Assembly: GCF_900114975.1 (NCBI RefSeq)
Contig: NZ_FOUU01000004.1
Span: forward strand, 1-60,810
DNA from: Thermodesulforhabdus norvegica
Lineage (GTDB): Bacteria; Desulfobacterota; Syntrophobacteria; Syntrophobacterales; Thermodesulforhabdaceae
Length of the DNA stretch: 60,810 bases
Direction of reading: 5' to 3'
The position numbers were made by a program, and so were the translations under genes. A model generated the notes under the pieces. That model searched no databases. It was given only the letters and a program-made list of their open reading frames with translations, and had not been told where the DNA came from. This document shows, piece by piece, positions 16,811-26,031 of the stretch. Position 1 is the stretch's first letter, and the number at the start of each line of letters is the position of its first letter.

Positions 16811-17089
16811 ATGAAAAAAGGTTCAGTGTTGTTAATTTTTTTCGCCTGTGTTGCAACTATTTCGATCTTACCCTATCAGGGGCATACCCGGATGGACGAC
16901 GGTAAAGCCCTTTTCGAAACCAAATGCAGTGTGTGTCACGGACTTGATCGTCCCAAATCCCTTCTAAAATCCAGAGAAGAATGGGTTGAGACCGTCACGA
17001 GAATGAAGGCCAAGCCGGGTGCATCCATTACGGACGAAGAAGCGGAGGCAATTGTGGATTATCTGACCACTCATTACGGAAAGCAGTAA
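16811..17089 (+). CDS. Periplasmic monoheme cytochrome c
   Basis: The 92-residue protein has a signal peptide (VLLIFFACVATISILPYQ), heme attachment motif C39-SV-C42-H43 and a probable axial Met, M65, in TRMKAKPG, ending with DEEAEAIVDYLTTHYG, a normal class I cytochrome c pattern. GGAGGTCAGG precedes the ATG. It is probably co-transcribed with the exported rhodanese, so electron flow linked to sulfur transfer is possible, but that is inference. Confidence 0.9.
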   Translation: MKKGSVLLIFFACVATISILPYQGHTRMDDGKALFETKCSVCHGLDRPKSLLKSREEWVETVTRMKAKPGASITDEEAEAIVDYLTTHYGKQ

Positions 17090-17133
17090 CTCGGTAAAAA
17101 TAGCCTGCTGATGTATGAGAACGGAGGTTAGCG

Positions 17134-17655
17134 ATGAGGCTTAAAGGTAAGAAAATAGCCCTTTTGGCCGAAAATAACTATCAGGATCTTGAGCTGTGGT
17201 ATCCTTATTTGAGGATGCTGGAAGAAGGGGCTGAGGTGAAAATAGTGGGCACGGGCAGTTCTCAAACCTACACGAGCAAGTATGGTTATCCGGTGACCGT
17301 CCATATCTCGGCCGACGAAGTATCTGCCGACCAGATCGACGCCGTAATCATTCCCGGAGGTTACGCTCCGGATCTTCTTCGTCGTTACGGGTCGGTTACG
17401 AAACTAGTAAGGGAAGCTTTTGAGAAGGGCAAGGTTGTTGCCGCCATATGTCATGCCGGTTGGGTGCTGATTTCTGCCGGCATTCTCAAAGGCCGAAGAG
17501 CGACGAGCTTTTTTGCAATCAAAGATGACATGGTGAACGCCGGTGCCCTGTGGGAAGATTCGGAGGTCGTCATAGACGGAAACCTGATTACTTCGAGAAA
17601 GCCGGAAGATCTGCCCGCCTTTTGCAGAGCAATAATAGAAAGGCTGGCGGAGTGA
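17134..17655 (+). CDS. DJ-1/PfpI family protein
   Basis: This 173-residue cytoplasmic protein has the family nucleophile elbow AAICHAGWVLISAG (C106, H107), VIIPGGYAPD and an early KIALLAENNYQDLELWYP strand. Members act as glyoxalases, deglycases or proteases of small peptides; the sequence alone does not separate these. Length is normal. ACGGAGGTTAGCG precedes the ATG. It lies 44 bases after the cytochrome gene on the same strand and may belong to that operon. Confidence 0.9.
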   Translation: MRLKGKKIALLAENNYQDLELWYPYLRMLEEGAEVKIVGTGSSQTYTSKYGYPVTVHISADEVSADQIDAVIIPGGYAPDLLRRYGSVTKLVREAFEKGKVVAAICHAGWVLISAGILKGRRATSFFAIKDDMVNAGALWEDSEVVIDGNLITSRKPEDLPAFCRAIIERLAE

Positions 17656-17860
17656 CCACGAAAGGTTTTTAAACTTTGAATTTCCTGAGGATTTTTGACG
17701 GTGGGTTACTGTAGCCCGGGGTTTATTCTGGGCCGATCAGGTGTATTTTCACCGACATTTTGATTTTACGAGAAGAACTTTTTCTATTATGAAGAACCTG
17801 CTTCTGGTAAAGTCTGGGGGATCTGTGTGAATCAGGTGGACCGATTTCTGGAGAAGATTC

Positions 17861-18748
17861 ATGAGAATTGCTGCAATAAAGCGCCAGGACGCCGAAGTAG
17901 CCGCAATCTTGACGGATTTCGGCTTTCTGCCTCTGCCTTCAGTTAACGATCGCTTCGGTAAAGAATGGCCTGTTGATATTCTGGGCATTCTGACCGAAGG
18001 AAAGCTTGATGAAATAAAATCATGGTTCAGTGAAAGCGAAATCTCGTCTTCCGAAAAGGTTAAAGATCTCTGCGTGCCGCTGGAAAGTGTCCGTTTCGCT
18101 CCCCTTTACAGACGTCCGAGGAAGATATGGGGAATTGGCCTGAATTATAAAGCCCATGCCGAGGATTTGTCTGAAAGGGTCCCTACGCAGGAACCGGCCA
18201 GTTTCATGAAGCCGGACACCACGATAATCGGTTATGGTGATGAGATAAGGATACCCACCATGTCGGAGAAAACCACCGGAGAGGCCGAGCTTGTGCTTGT
18301 TTTCGGTAAAAAGTGTAAGAATGTGGAGGCCTCCGAGTGGTTGACCGTTTTGGCCGGATTTACTTCGGCAATTGATATGACGGCCGAAGATATTCTCAGA
18401 CGAAATCCCAGAAACCTGACTCAGTCCAAAAGCTTTGATACCTTTCTCAGCCTTGGTCCGATCCTTTACACCGCTGACGAAGTGGATGATGTTTACAGTT
18501 TAAAGATACAGACCGTGATAAACGGAAAAGTTCATGCAGAAGATGTCGTTTCCAATATGACCTTCCCTCCGGATTTTCTCGTTTCCTATCACTCCAGAAT
18601 CATGACCATGCTACCCGGTGACATAATCCTTACCGGAACGCCCGGTGCAGTTCCTCTGAAAGAGGGTGATGTCATCGAGTGCCGAATTACGGGGTTTCAT
18701 CCCCTGGTCAACCCTGTTGTGGACTTGAAATTAAGACGTAACCGGTGA
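17861..18748 (+). CDS. Fumarylacetoacetate hydrolase family enzyme
   Basis: The 295-residue protein has the FAH C-terminal fold: KIWGIGLNYKAHAEDL, SFMKPDTTIIGYGD, the metal ligand stretch TGEAELVLVFGKKC and IILTGTPGAVPLKEGD. Members hydrolyse or decarboxylate 2-oxo or 2-hydroxydienoic acids in aromatic and amino-acid breakdown. Its substrate is not evident. GGAGAAGATTC precedes the ATG. The adjacent aldehyde oxidoreductase and Liv importer hint at amino-acid or aromatic-acid catabolism, which is inference. Confidence 0.88.
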   Translation: MRIAAIKRQDAEVAAILTDFGFLPLPSVNDRFGKEWPVDILGILTEGKLDEIKSWFSESEISSSEKVKDLCVPLESVRFAPLYRRPRKIWGIGLNYKAHAEDLSERVPTQEPASFMKPDTTIIGYGDEIRIPTMSEKTTGEAELVLVFGKKCKNVEASEWLTVLAGFTSAIDMTAEDILRRNPRNLTQSKSFDTFLSLGPILYTADEVDDVYSLKIQTVINGKVHAEDVVSNMTFPPDFLVSYHSRIMTMLPGDIILTGTPGAVPLKEGDVIECRITGFHPLVNPVVDLKLRRNR

Positions 18749-18904
18749 CCCTCCGATAATCTTCCTTCATGGGCAGTGCTCGCTAACAGGTTGAATTTGT
18801 TGTTGATGTTTTCCGATGATTGATGTTAAAGGTAGTTATATTCCTTTAAGGGTTTCGAATTTGGAATCTCGGGTTCAGGAAAACAATTTTTTCGGGGGTA
18901 TAGA

Positions 18905-20677
18905 ATGAGTGTCCGCGGTTTTTTCGGAAAGCTCCTTTCTGTGGATTTGTCATCGGGAAGCTGGTTTACGGAACCTCTGGAATCCCGGGTATTTGAAAAT
19001 TATCTGGGAGGTAAGGGTCTGGCTACTTATCTTCTGCTCAAGAGAAACCCCGAAGGCGTGGATCCTCTTTCGCCGGACAATCTCATCATAATTGCGCTTG
19101 GGCCGTTTTCTGACAGCCCCCTCCAGGGTTCCTGTCGGCACGGCATTTTTTCCAAATCTCCTCTTACCCGTTTTTATGCTGAATCCTATTCGGGTGGTAG
19201 GGCTGCCGATGTTATAAGCAGGGCCGGTTTTGATGCTCTTTGCATTTCGGGAGCCTCGAACAATCCGGTCTGGCTGTGGATTACCGATGAAGGTGTGAGA
19301 TTCAATGATGCTACCGACCTATGGGGGCTTGATACCTTTGAAACAGAGCGACGGATTAAGGAAATTATCGGCGATGATGCTGCCGTGCTGTCAATAGGTC
19401 CTGCAGGTGAAAATCTGGTTCTGTTTGCCGTCGTGGAGAACGACAGGTGGCGGTCTGCAGGCCGGACGGGAATGGGAGCTCTTCTTGGTTCGAAGAAGAT
19501 AAAAGCTCTTGCGTTTTCGGGGAAACGGCGAAGGCCCTTTTACGATTACGACGGACTTGCGGAATATGCAAAAAAAAGCATTAAAGATTGGAAAGATCAC
19601 CCCGCAGCGCAGGCGTACCGTAATTACGGAACGCCGATGATGGTAGCTCTTCTAAACAGTGTCAACGGTTTTCCAACCCGCTACTGGCGTAAAGGCTTTT
19701 TCGACCGGTGGCAACACATCAGTGCGGAGTTGCTCAAAGATCATCTTGGTGCCAGGCCCAGGGCCTGCAGGAAGTGTTTTATGGCCTGCGGGAAATTTCT
19801 GGAAATAAAAGAAGGGCCTTACAAGGGGCTCGTTATAGAAGGTCCGGAATACGAAACCATTTATGCCTTTGGAGGACTTTGTGAAATAGATCGACTTGAC
19901 GCCATTGCCTATCTGAATGACCTGTGTGACAGACTGGGAATGGACACCATAACGGCGGGCAACCTTGCAGCTTTTGCCGTAGAAGCTTCGTACCGGGGAA
20001 AGTTGCCTTTCCGGATAACCTATGGAGACGTTGAAGGGATTGCAAATCTTCTGAGAGATGTAGCTTACAGGCGAGGGGTTGGTGAGGTTCTCGCCGACGG
20101 TATTCGGAGGGCTGCCAGAGAATGGGATATGGAAGATCTGGCGGTTCACGTCAAAGGACTGGAGCCTGCAGGATACGACCCCCGGGTGTTGAAAGGGATG
20201 GGGCTGGCGTATGCCGTCAGCGATCGCGGAGCCTGTCATTTAAGGAGTACCTTTTACAAAGCCGAGCTCGCAGGGCTGATACCTCCGGACCAAATTGAAG
20301 GCAAGGTGGAAATGTTCCTTGATTTTGAAGACAGATGTACCCTGCATGACTGTGGAATACTTTGTCGGTTTTACAGGGATTTTTATCTATGGGATGAGCT
20401 TGCAGAAATTTATGGAATGGCCACGGGTTTGCACTTCGATCGAGCTCGTCTGAGGAAGATTGCATCGTCGGTGGTCGATAATACCCGGCGATTCAACCTT
20501 CGAGAAGGTCTGACTGCGGAAGATGATTCCCTGCCGAAAAGATTCTTTACCGAACCTCTGGAAAACGGGGCCCTTATAACAGAAGGTGAATTTATGCGGT
20601 TGCGTGATGATTACTATAAAGCCAGAGGGTGGTCGAAAGAGGGCATCCCGACTTCAAGGGATCCCCTATTGGATTGA
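18905..20677 (+). CDS. aor: Aldehyde:ferredoxin oxidoreductase (tungsten-pterin)
   Basis: AOR oxidises aldehydes to acids with ferredoxin, using a bis-tungstopterin and one 4Fe-4S cluster. The 590-residue protein is full length: GFFGKLLSVDLSSG at the N-terminus, ENYLGGKGLATYLL, GRTGMGALLGSKKIKA, and cluster ligands C288-x2-C291-x3-C295 with a fourth near C483/C487 (DCGILC). GGGGGTATAGA precedes the ATG. The livK gene follows 43 bases later on the same strand, so aldehydes from imported amino acids may be its substrate; that is inference. Confidence 0.93.
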   Translation: MSVRGFFGKLLSVDLSSGSWFTEPLESRVFENYLGGKGLATYLLLKRNPEGVDPLSPDNLIIIALGPFSDSPLQGSCRHGIFSKSPLTRFYAESYSGGRAADVISRAGFDALCISGASNNPVWLWITDEGVRFNDATDLWGLDTFETERRIKEIIGDDAAVLSIGPAGENLVLFAVVENDRWRSAGRTGMGALLGSKKIKALAFSGKRRRPFYDYDGLAEYAKKSIKDWKDHPAAQAYRNYGTPMMVALLNSVNGFPTRYWRKGFFDRWQHISAELLKDHLGARPRACRKCFMACGKFLEIKEGPYKGLVIEGPEYETIYAFGGLCEIDRLDAIAYLNDLCDRLGMDTITAGNLAAFAVEASYRGKLPFRITYGDVEGIANLLRDVAYRRGVGEVLADGIRRAAREWDMEDLAVHVKGLEPAGYDPRVLKGMGLAYAVSDRGACHLRSTFYKAELAGLIPPDQIEGKVEMFLDFEDRCTLHDCGILCRFYRDFYLWDELAEIYGMATGLHFDRARLRKIASSVVDNTRRFNLREGLTAEDDSLPKRFFTEPLENGALITEGEFMRLRDDYYKARGWSKEGIPTSRDPLLD

Positions 20678-20720
20678 TTTCCTGCTTTGTTTAACCAGAC
20701 TTAACCAGGAGGGATCGGTT

Positions 20721-21953
20721 ATGAAGCGGTGGGGTTTTAACCTGGTAGGCCTGCTGGCCCTGTGTTGCCTGGTGGTGGTTCCTTTTTATCGTGTTTATGC
20801 CGACTCGAAGCCCATAAAACTGGGTTTTATTTACATTATGTCGGGCCCTTTTGCGACCTATGGACAATTTGCCAGGCAGGGAGCCGAGCTGGCCGTTGAT
20901 GAGATAAACTCAAAGGGAGGGATACTCGGCAGAAAGGTTGAAGCTCTTTTTGAGGATTCCACGGGTAAGCCCGATGTCGCCGCAAGAGCGATGAGGAAAC
21001 TCGTTTATCAGGATGGGGTTGACTGTCTTATCGGCCTGGATTCAAGCGGCGTTGCCAAAAGCGTGGTTCCTCTTTTAAAGGAGATGAAAACCCCGCTGAT
21101 AATCACTCATGCTGCAACACCTGATGTTACCGGGTCTCAGTGCAACAGATACGCCTTCAGAATTTCGGTTAACCTTGCACAGAACGTAAAGGCTGCGGCA
21201 TTGCTGGCATCTGAAATGAAAGCAAAAAAATGGACCACCGTTGGGCCTGACTATGCCTTCGGTCATCAGTCCTGGGAATATTTTCAAAAGTATCTTAAGG
21301 AGTTAAAGCCTGATGTCCTGTTTATGCCGGATGATCAGGTGGCTTTTGCGCCGATCAAAACCACCGATTTCAGCCCTTACATCACGAAAATTATGCATGC
21401 AAAGCCTGAAGGTGTGTTGATTTCTCTCTGGGGTGGAAACCTGATAGATTTCGTCAGGCAGGCTTCGGAAATGGGATTTTTCAACGGCGAGTGGGAAGTG
21501 CTGATGACTCTTGGAGCGGCAACGGAAGTTTTGTATGCCCTGCAGGACAAGATGCCCGAAGGAATATGGGTTGGAACGAGGTACTGGTTTCTGGGGAACG
21601 AATCCCCCGTTAACGTTGCCTTTCGGGAAGCCTACCTGAAGCGATACGGTCAATATCCTTCTTACAATGCTCATGGCGCCTATGCTGCCGTTTATGCTTA
21701 TAAAAAAGCCGTTGAGATGGCCGGCTCTACCGAAAAGGAAGCCGTTGTAAAAGCCCTGGAAGGCCTGGAGATAGAACTGCCTGTGGGTCTCGTGAAGATT
21801 CGACCCGAAGATCATCAGGCCCTTACGCCAGCAACCTGGGGCAAAACGGCGGCCGATCCAAACTACCCCATCAGAATTTTGAAACCTGTCAGGGTTTTCC
21901 CTGCCGATCAGGTTACGCCACCTGTTGAACAGACCGGTTGCAAGATGGAATAA
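20721..21953 (+). CDS. livK: Liv-type ABC transporter substrate-binding protein
   Basis: This 410-residue periplasmic binding protein has a signal peptide (WGFNLVGLLALCCLVVVPFYRVYA) and a type I fold starting KPIKLGFIYIMSGPFATYGQ, as in branched-chain amino-acid and amide/aromatic-acid receptors. ATG 20721 is preceded by CAGGAGGGATCGG; the frame runs further upstream but without a signal peptide. It is the first gene of a complete livKHMGF set and is followed by a strong hairpin. The ligand cannot be told from sequence. Confidence 0.9.
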   Translation: MKRWGFNLVGLLALCCLVVVPFYRVYADSKPIKLGFIYIMSGPFATYGQFARQGAELAVDEINSKGGILGRKVEALFEDSTGKPDVAARAMRKLVYQDGVDCLIGLDSSGVAKSVVPLLKEMKTPLIITHAATPDVTGSQCNRYAFRISVNLAQNVKAAALLASEMKAKKWTTVGPDYAFGHQSWEYFQKYLKELKPDVLFMPDDQVAFAPIKTTDFSPYITKIMHAKPEGVLISLWGGNLIDFVRQASEMGFFNGEWEVLMTLGAATEVLYALQDKMPEGIWVGTRYWFLGNESPVNVAFREAYLKRYGQYPSYNAHGAYAAVYAYKKAVEMAGSTEKEAVVKALEGLEIELPVGLVKIRPEDHQALTPATWGKTAADPNYPIRILKPVRVFPADQVTPPVEQTGCKME

Positions 21954-21958
21954 GGTCT

Positions 21959-21990
21959 GGAGAGAGGGGCTTTGAACCCTCTCTCCTTTT
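21959..21990 (+). terminator. Attenuator-type hairpin between livK and livH
   Basis: A perfect 10-bp stem, GGAGAGAGGG (21959-21968) with CCCTCTCTCC (21977-21986), closes an 8-base loop and is followed by TTTT. It would end part of the transcripts after livK, giving more binding protein than permease, and also protect the livK mRNA end. Confidence 0.75.
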
Positions 21991-22026
21991 CGTCTCGGAT
22001 CGGAATTGTCGGGGAAGTGGACGATC

Positions 22027-22887
22027 ATGGATACCCTTATGATAAATCTTCTGAACGGTTTAAGCTGGGGCACTCTTCTGTTTCTTATATCTTCGGGGCT
22101 GACCGCCGTGTTCGGCGTGTTGGGGGTTCTCAATTTCGCCCACGGATCGTTGTTCATGCTGGGTGCTTATCTGGGGATGCAGTTTATGAAATGGACTTCC
22201 AGCTTCTGGGTGGGATTGTTGATAGGGCCTGTTCTCGTTGCTTTTGTGGGTGTGATTATGGAAATGGCTCTTCTGAGGCCCGTGTACGGGAGGGACGTAA
22301 CCTTTCAACTTCTTCTTACTTTTGCCGTGCTGCTGGTGCTTGACGATGCCGTAAGGATCATTTGGGGGCCGGGATATCATGTGGTTGATCCTCCCGAAGT
22401 ACTTGCGGGTTCGGTTACCCTCTTCGGGCAAAGCTATCCTGTTTACAGGATTTTTCTCATGGCCGCCGGTCCTGCCGTCGGCATTTTGCTGTGGTTTTTC
22501 TTCCGGAGAACCAGGTGGGGGAAAATCATCAGGGCTGCGGCTTTCGACCGTGAAATGGCAGAAGGCATAGGGCTAAAGGTTCCCCGGATATTTACTCTGG
22601 TTTTTGCCATGGGTACCTGGCTTGCGGCGCTTGGGGGTGCCCTGTCCGTTCCTTATCAGAGCCTTGGGCCGTCGCTGGGCGAAAAGATTATCATTGAGAG
22701 TTTTATAGTCGTTGTGATCGGAGGAATGGGTAGCTTTCCCGGGGCTTTTGTAGGGGCCGTAGCACTTGGCCTCCTGGAGTCTTTTGGAACCATGTTTGCC
22801 GGAAGAGTTCAGATGGCATTGCCCTATATGCTGCTGGCACTGGTGCTTTTGGTGCGTCCGGCCGGGTTGTTTGGAAAGGAGGCGTGA
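22027..22887 (+). CDS. livH: Liv-type ABC transporter permease LivH
   Basis: The 286-residue membrane protein has about eight hydrophobic segments and family motifs: NGLSWGTLLFLISSGLTAVFG, LNFAHGSLFMLGAY and VVIGGMGSFPGAFVGA. It forms half of the transmembrane pore with LivM. ATG 22027 is preferred; a TTG at 22006 is an alternative in the same frame. It ends 4 bases before livM. Confidence 0.9.
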   Translation: MDTLMINLLNGLSWGTLLFLISSGLTAVFGVLGVLNFAHGSLFMLGAYLGMQFMKWTSSFWVGLLIGPVLVAFVGVIMEMALLRPVYGRDVTFQLLLTFAVLLVLDDAVRIIWGPGYHVVDPPEVLAGSVTLFGQSYPVYRIFLMAAGPAVGILLWFFFRRTRWGKIIRAAAFDREMAEGIGLKVPRIFTLVFAMGTWLAALGGALSVPYQSLGPSLGEKIIIESFIVVVIGGMGSFPGAFVGAVALGLLESFGTMFAGRVQMALPYMLLALVLLVRPAGLFGKEA

Positions 22888-22891
22888 GAAG

Positions 22892-23878
22892 TTGGGCGGG
22901 AAATTCGTCAGGTCACTGTTAAATTCCCCTTACTTCGGAATCTGCCTGTTTATGGTGCTTGCCCTAATGATTCCCCGGTTTATTCCGCTTTATTGGACCA
23001 TGATAGCCACAGAGATTCTCATTATGGGTCTTTTTGCAATGAGTTTTAATCTCCTCTTCGGCTACGGAGGGCTCCTTTCTTTCGGGCAGGCCGGATTTTT
23101 CGGGGTAGGAGCTTATACGGCGGGTATAATGCTAACCAAAGGAGTAAACTCGTACCTGCTGATAATACTCGGATCTATGGCTTTGTCTTTCGTGGTTTCC
23201 CTGATTGTCGGTTTCTTCTGCGTCCGGAGGGATGAAATATTTTTCGCAATGCTTTCTCTTGGTTTCGGAATGATGCTTTTTACGGTAGCCCATAACTGGC
23301 TGGAGGTAACGGGCGGCAGTGACGGCCTGCCCGTTGGTACCATTCCCCCCGTAAAAGCTGTGTTCTTTGAAGTAAGCTTATTTAATCCCCTGAACGGCTA
23401 CTATTTTGTTCTGACTCTGGTTTTTCTTTCCATGCTCTTTCTTAAGGTGATTACGGATTCTCATTTTGGGTTAATTCTTCGTGCATCGAAGGAAAACAAA
23501 GAGAGGCTGGCTTTTTCAGGCGGTAATGTTGCGCTTATAAGGCTGGTTGCCTTCGTCATAGCCGGAACATTATCGGGGCTGGCCGGGATGCTTTTTTGCA
23601 TTTACAACCGTATGGCAACCCCTGATATGCTTCACTGGAGTTTTTCGGCCCGGCCTGTGCTTATGAGCATACTGGGAGGATCGTCCGTTTTCTGGGGACC
23701 TTTTGTAGGTTCGGTGATCTTCTTTGTGCTGGAACAAATCGTGACGGACATAACGGAGAACTGGCTTTTTGTTCTGGGAGCCATTCTCATCCCTGTGGTG
23801 ATCTTTTTCCCGGAAGGGGTGTTGGGAACGGTATTGAAGGTCCTTCGGAGGTTCCTGCATGCAGGCGTCAAGGGGTGA
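22892..23878 (+). CDS. livM: Liv-type ABC transporter permease LivM
   Basis: This 328-residue multi-pass protein pairs with LivH. Motifs include LFAMSFNLLFGYGGLLSFGQAGF and ILGGSSVFWGPFVGS. No ATG fits: the best start is TTG at 22892, which GGAGG precedes by 9 bases; the longer frame from 22766 lies inside livH and gives an unlikely Cys/Trp-rich leader. Its 3' end overlaps livG by 20 bases. Confidence 0.88.
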   Translation: MGGKFVRSLLNSPYFGICLFMVLALMIPRFIPLYWTMIATEILIMGLFAMSFNLLFGYGGLLSFGQAGFFGVGAYTAGIMLTKGVNSYLLIILGSMALSFVVSLIVGFFCVRRDEIFFAMLSLGFGMMLFTVAHNWLEVTGGSDGLPVGTIPPVKAVFFEVSLFNPLNGYYFVLTLVFLSMLFLKVITDSHFGLILRASKENKERLAFSGGNVALIRLVAFVIAGTLSGLAGMLFCIYNRMATPDMLHWSFSARPVLMSILGGSSVFWGPFVGSVIFFVLEQIVTDITENWLFVLGAILIPVVIFFPEGVLGTVLKVLRRFLHAGVKG

Positions 23879-24632
23879 AATTCTTCTTCAGGTCAACGGT
23901 GTTAGTCATCGCTACGGTGATTTCGTGGCTTTGCAGGATGTTAACATAAAAATTCCGTGGGGGCAGTTGACGGCTCTTATTGGCCCAAACGGTGCTGGTA
24001 AGACGACCTTTTACAATGTGGTGTCCGGCAAATTTCGCCCCACTTCCGGACGGATTATTTTCAAGAATAAAGACATCACGGGGTATCCACCTCACAGGTT
24101 GTTTCGCATGGGCCTTGCCAGGTCTTTTCAGATAACCAATACTTTTGGCAATCTAACGGTTCTTGAAAATGTTATGGTTCCCATCATTTTGCGTAACGGG
24201 AAGGGTTTTCGGATATGGAGTTCTGTAAAAAAGGATCGGTACAGTCGTGATGAAGCCCTTGGTATTCTCGAACTTGTAGGGCTTGAAGAGTTAAGCCGGA
24301 AGTTTGTTAGAGAGCTTTCCTACGGAGATCGCCGACTTCTCGAGATCGCAATAGTCCTTGCCGGAAAACCCGACATGGTTCTTCTGGATGAGCCGACGGC
24401 CGGAATGACCCCGGAAGAGACGGATAAAACGATTAATCTCATAAAACACCTTGCAAACACGACGGGGATAACCTTCTTCCTGACCGAACACGACATGAAG
24501 GTAGTGTTTTCGGTTGCTGAATACATTTATGTATTGCATCAAGGTCGGTTGCTGGCTCAGGGAAAGCCCTTAGAAATCAGGGAGAACGAACAGGTTAAAG
24601 AAGCTTATCTGGGGGGGGCTCTTGATTCTTGA
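23859..24632 (+). CDS. livG: Liv-type ABC transporter ATPase LivG
   Basis: The 257-residue ATPase has Walker A GPNGAGKTT, a family insertion with ARSFQITNTFGNLTVLENVMV, a degenerate signature (RELSYGDRRLLEIAIVL) normal for LivG, and Walker B MVLLDEPTAGMTPEE. GGAGG lies 7 bases before the ATG. It overlaps both livM and livF, so translation of the cassette is coupled. Confidence 0.93.
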   Translation: MQASRGEILLQVNGVSHRYGDFVALQDVNIKIPWGQLTALIGPNGAGKTTFYNVVSGKFRPTSGRIIFKNKDITGYPPHRLFRMGLARSFQITNTFGNLTVLENVMVPIILRNGKGFRIWSSVKKDRYSRDEALGILELVGLEELSRKFVRELSYGDRRLLEIAIVLAGKPDMVLLDEPTAGMTPEETDKTINLIKHLANTTGITFFLTEHDMKVVFSVAEYIYVLHQGRLLAQGKPLEIRENEQVKEAYLGGALDS

Positions 24633-25323
24633 AGTCAGAGACATTCACGTTTACTACGGCGATAGTTATGTTCTTCAGGGTTTGAGCTTAAACGTCGGGG
24701 AAGGCGAGCTCGTATGCCTGCTGGGAAGAAATGGAGCCGGTAAGACCACCACAATGCGGTCTATAATGGGCTATGCCAGACCTTTTAGAGGGGAAATAAT
24801 TTTTAGAGGGCAAAAGATCAACGGTACTCCGGTTTATCAGGTCGTTAGCATGGGCATAGGCTACGTTCCGGAAGACCGAAGAATTTTTGCGAATCTTACG
24901 GTAGAAGAAAACCTGGAAATAGCATTCAGACCCCGACACGACGGGAAAGATGTTTGGACACCGGAGAGAGTTTTTGAGGCTTTCCCGCTTTTGCGAAAGC
25001 TTCGCAACAAAAAAGGAGGGCAGCTTAGTGGAGGAGAGCAACAGCTTTTGGCAATAGCCAGAGCTCTGGTATTAAATCCTTTACTGCTTCTCCTTGATGA
25101 ACCCTGCGAAGGGCTTGCTCCGGTTGTGGTTGAACTCCTCGGTGATGTGATAGCAGGTATAAAGAAGGAAATTCCCATCTTGCTGGCAGAGCAAAATGTG
25201 GCCTTTGCCCTCAGACTTTCTGATAGAGGATACATTATCGAAAAGGGACGAATATGTTTTGAAGGCACAAAGGAAGAATTACTCGAAAACAGGGATGTTC
25301 AGTGCAGGTATTTGGCGGTCTAA
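24622..25323 (+). CDS. livF: Liv-type ABC transporter ATPase LivF
   Basis: The 233-residue second ATPase has Walker A GRNGAGKTT, YVPEDRRIFANLTVEENL typical of LivF, signature LSGGEQQLLAIARAL and Walker B LLLLDEPCEGLAP. It starts with TTG at 24622, 11 bases inside livG, after a G-rich run that can act as a ribosome binding site. It ends the liv operon. Confidence 0.93.
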   Translation: MILEVRDIHVYYGDSYVLQGLSLNVGEGELVCLLGRNGAGKTTTMRSIMGYARPFRGEIIFRGQKINGTPVYQVVSMGIGYVPEDRRIFANLTVEENLEIAFRPRHDGKDVWTPERVFEAFPLLRKLRNKKGGQLSGGEQQLLAIARALVLNPLLLLLDEPCEGLAPVVVELLGDVIAGIKKEIPILLAEQNVAFALRLSDRGYIIEKGRICFEGTKEELLENRDVQCRYLAV

Positions 25324-25462
25324 TGGGCTTTGTTACGGGATAGAGTCAAAGGACTTTCAGCTACCTTAAAGAAAAAACCTCTAATTCCTTCAAAAGATTC
25401 CGGGACCTGTTCCTGATGGAAAATCTCGGCTCGATTTAAGGTTGGAAACATTTAAGGTTAAA

Positions 25463-25510
25463 TATAAACTGGTTAGCATGAGAAGTGGTTAAGTGCCAGG
25501 TGCGTACCTG
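25463..25510 (+). promoter_or_regulatory. Possible promoter and inverted repeat before the formate dehydrogenase operon
   Basis: TATAAA (25463-25468) resembles a -10, but the nearest -35-like TTGGAA (25442-25447) is only 15 bases away, so the promoter is weakly supported. Further on, a perfect CAGGT-GCGT-ACCTG (25497-25510) lies 23 bases before the first start codon and could be an operator or leader hairpin. Confidence 0.3.
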
Positions 25511-25533
25511 CCAGTGTTGTTGAGGAGGGAATC

Positions 25534-26031
25534 ATGAAAGAGATCTTCGTCAGGTTTGAGCGATGTGTGGGTTGCAGGTCCTGTGAATTGGCCTGCGCCG
25601 TAGAGCACTCGCAGAGTAAGAACCTTTATGCAGCAGTTGGCGAAACTCCCCGTCCCAGGCGAAGGGTTTTTGTTGAGTATATCGAGGGGCGTAAGCTTCC
25701 CTTCCTTTGTCGCCACTGCGAGGATGCCCCCTGTGTGGGCGCCTGTCGTACCGGTGCTTTAAATCAGGATCCGATTACTCGCATCGTTTCTCACAACCCC
25801 GATCGTTGTATCGGCTGCTGGCTTTGCTCGATGGTTTGTCCTTACGGTGTTATAAACCGTGAGGCCGAAAGGCGTATAGCCGTAAAATGCGACCGCTGTC
25901 CCGAAAGAGTAACGCCGGCCTGTGTGGAGGCATGCCCTACAGGGGCACTGGTTTTCACGGAAGAAACGGACTTTGAGAGTCTTCGCAGGAAAGAATCTTT
26001 GAAGAGTGCGGTCAGAGGTCTGGAGCAATGA
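25534..26031 (+). CDS. HycB/CooF-like 4Fe-4S electron-transfer protein
   Basis: The 165-residue protein has four ferredoxin-type cysteine clusters (first one C11-x2-C14-x2-C17-x3-C21 in CVGCRSCELAC; then CRHCEDAPCVGAC, CIGCWLCSMVC, CDRCPERVTPACVEAC), as in the small subunits of formate dehydrogenases and CO dehydrogenases. It would carry electrons between the formate dehydrogenase encoded next and other carriers. GGAGGGAATC precedes the ATG. Its stop overlaps the fdhA start (ATGA). Confidence 0.9.
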   Translation: MKEIFVRFERCVGCRSCELACAVEHSQSKNLYAAVGETPRPRRRVFVEYIEGRKLPFLCRHCEDAPCVGACRTGALNQDPITRIVSHNPDRCIGCWLCSMVCPYGVINREAERRIAVKCDRCPERVTPACVEACPTGALVFTEETDFESLRRKESLKSAVRGLEQ

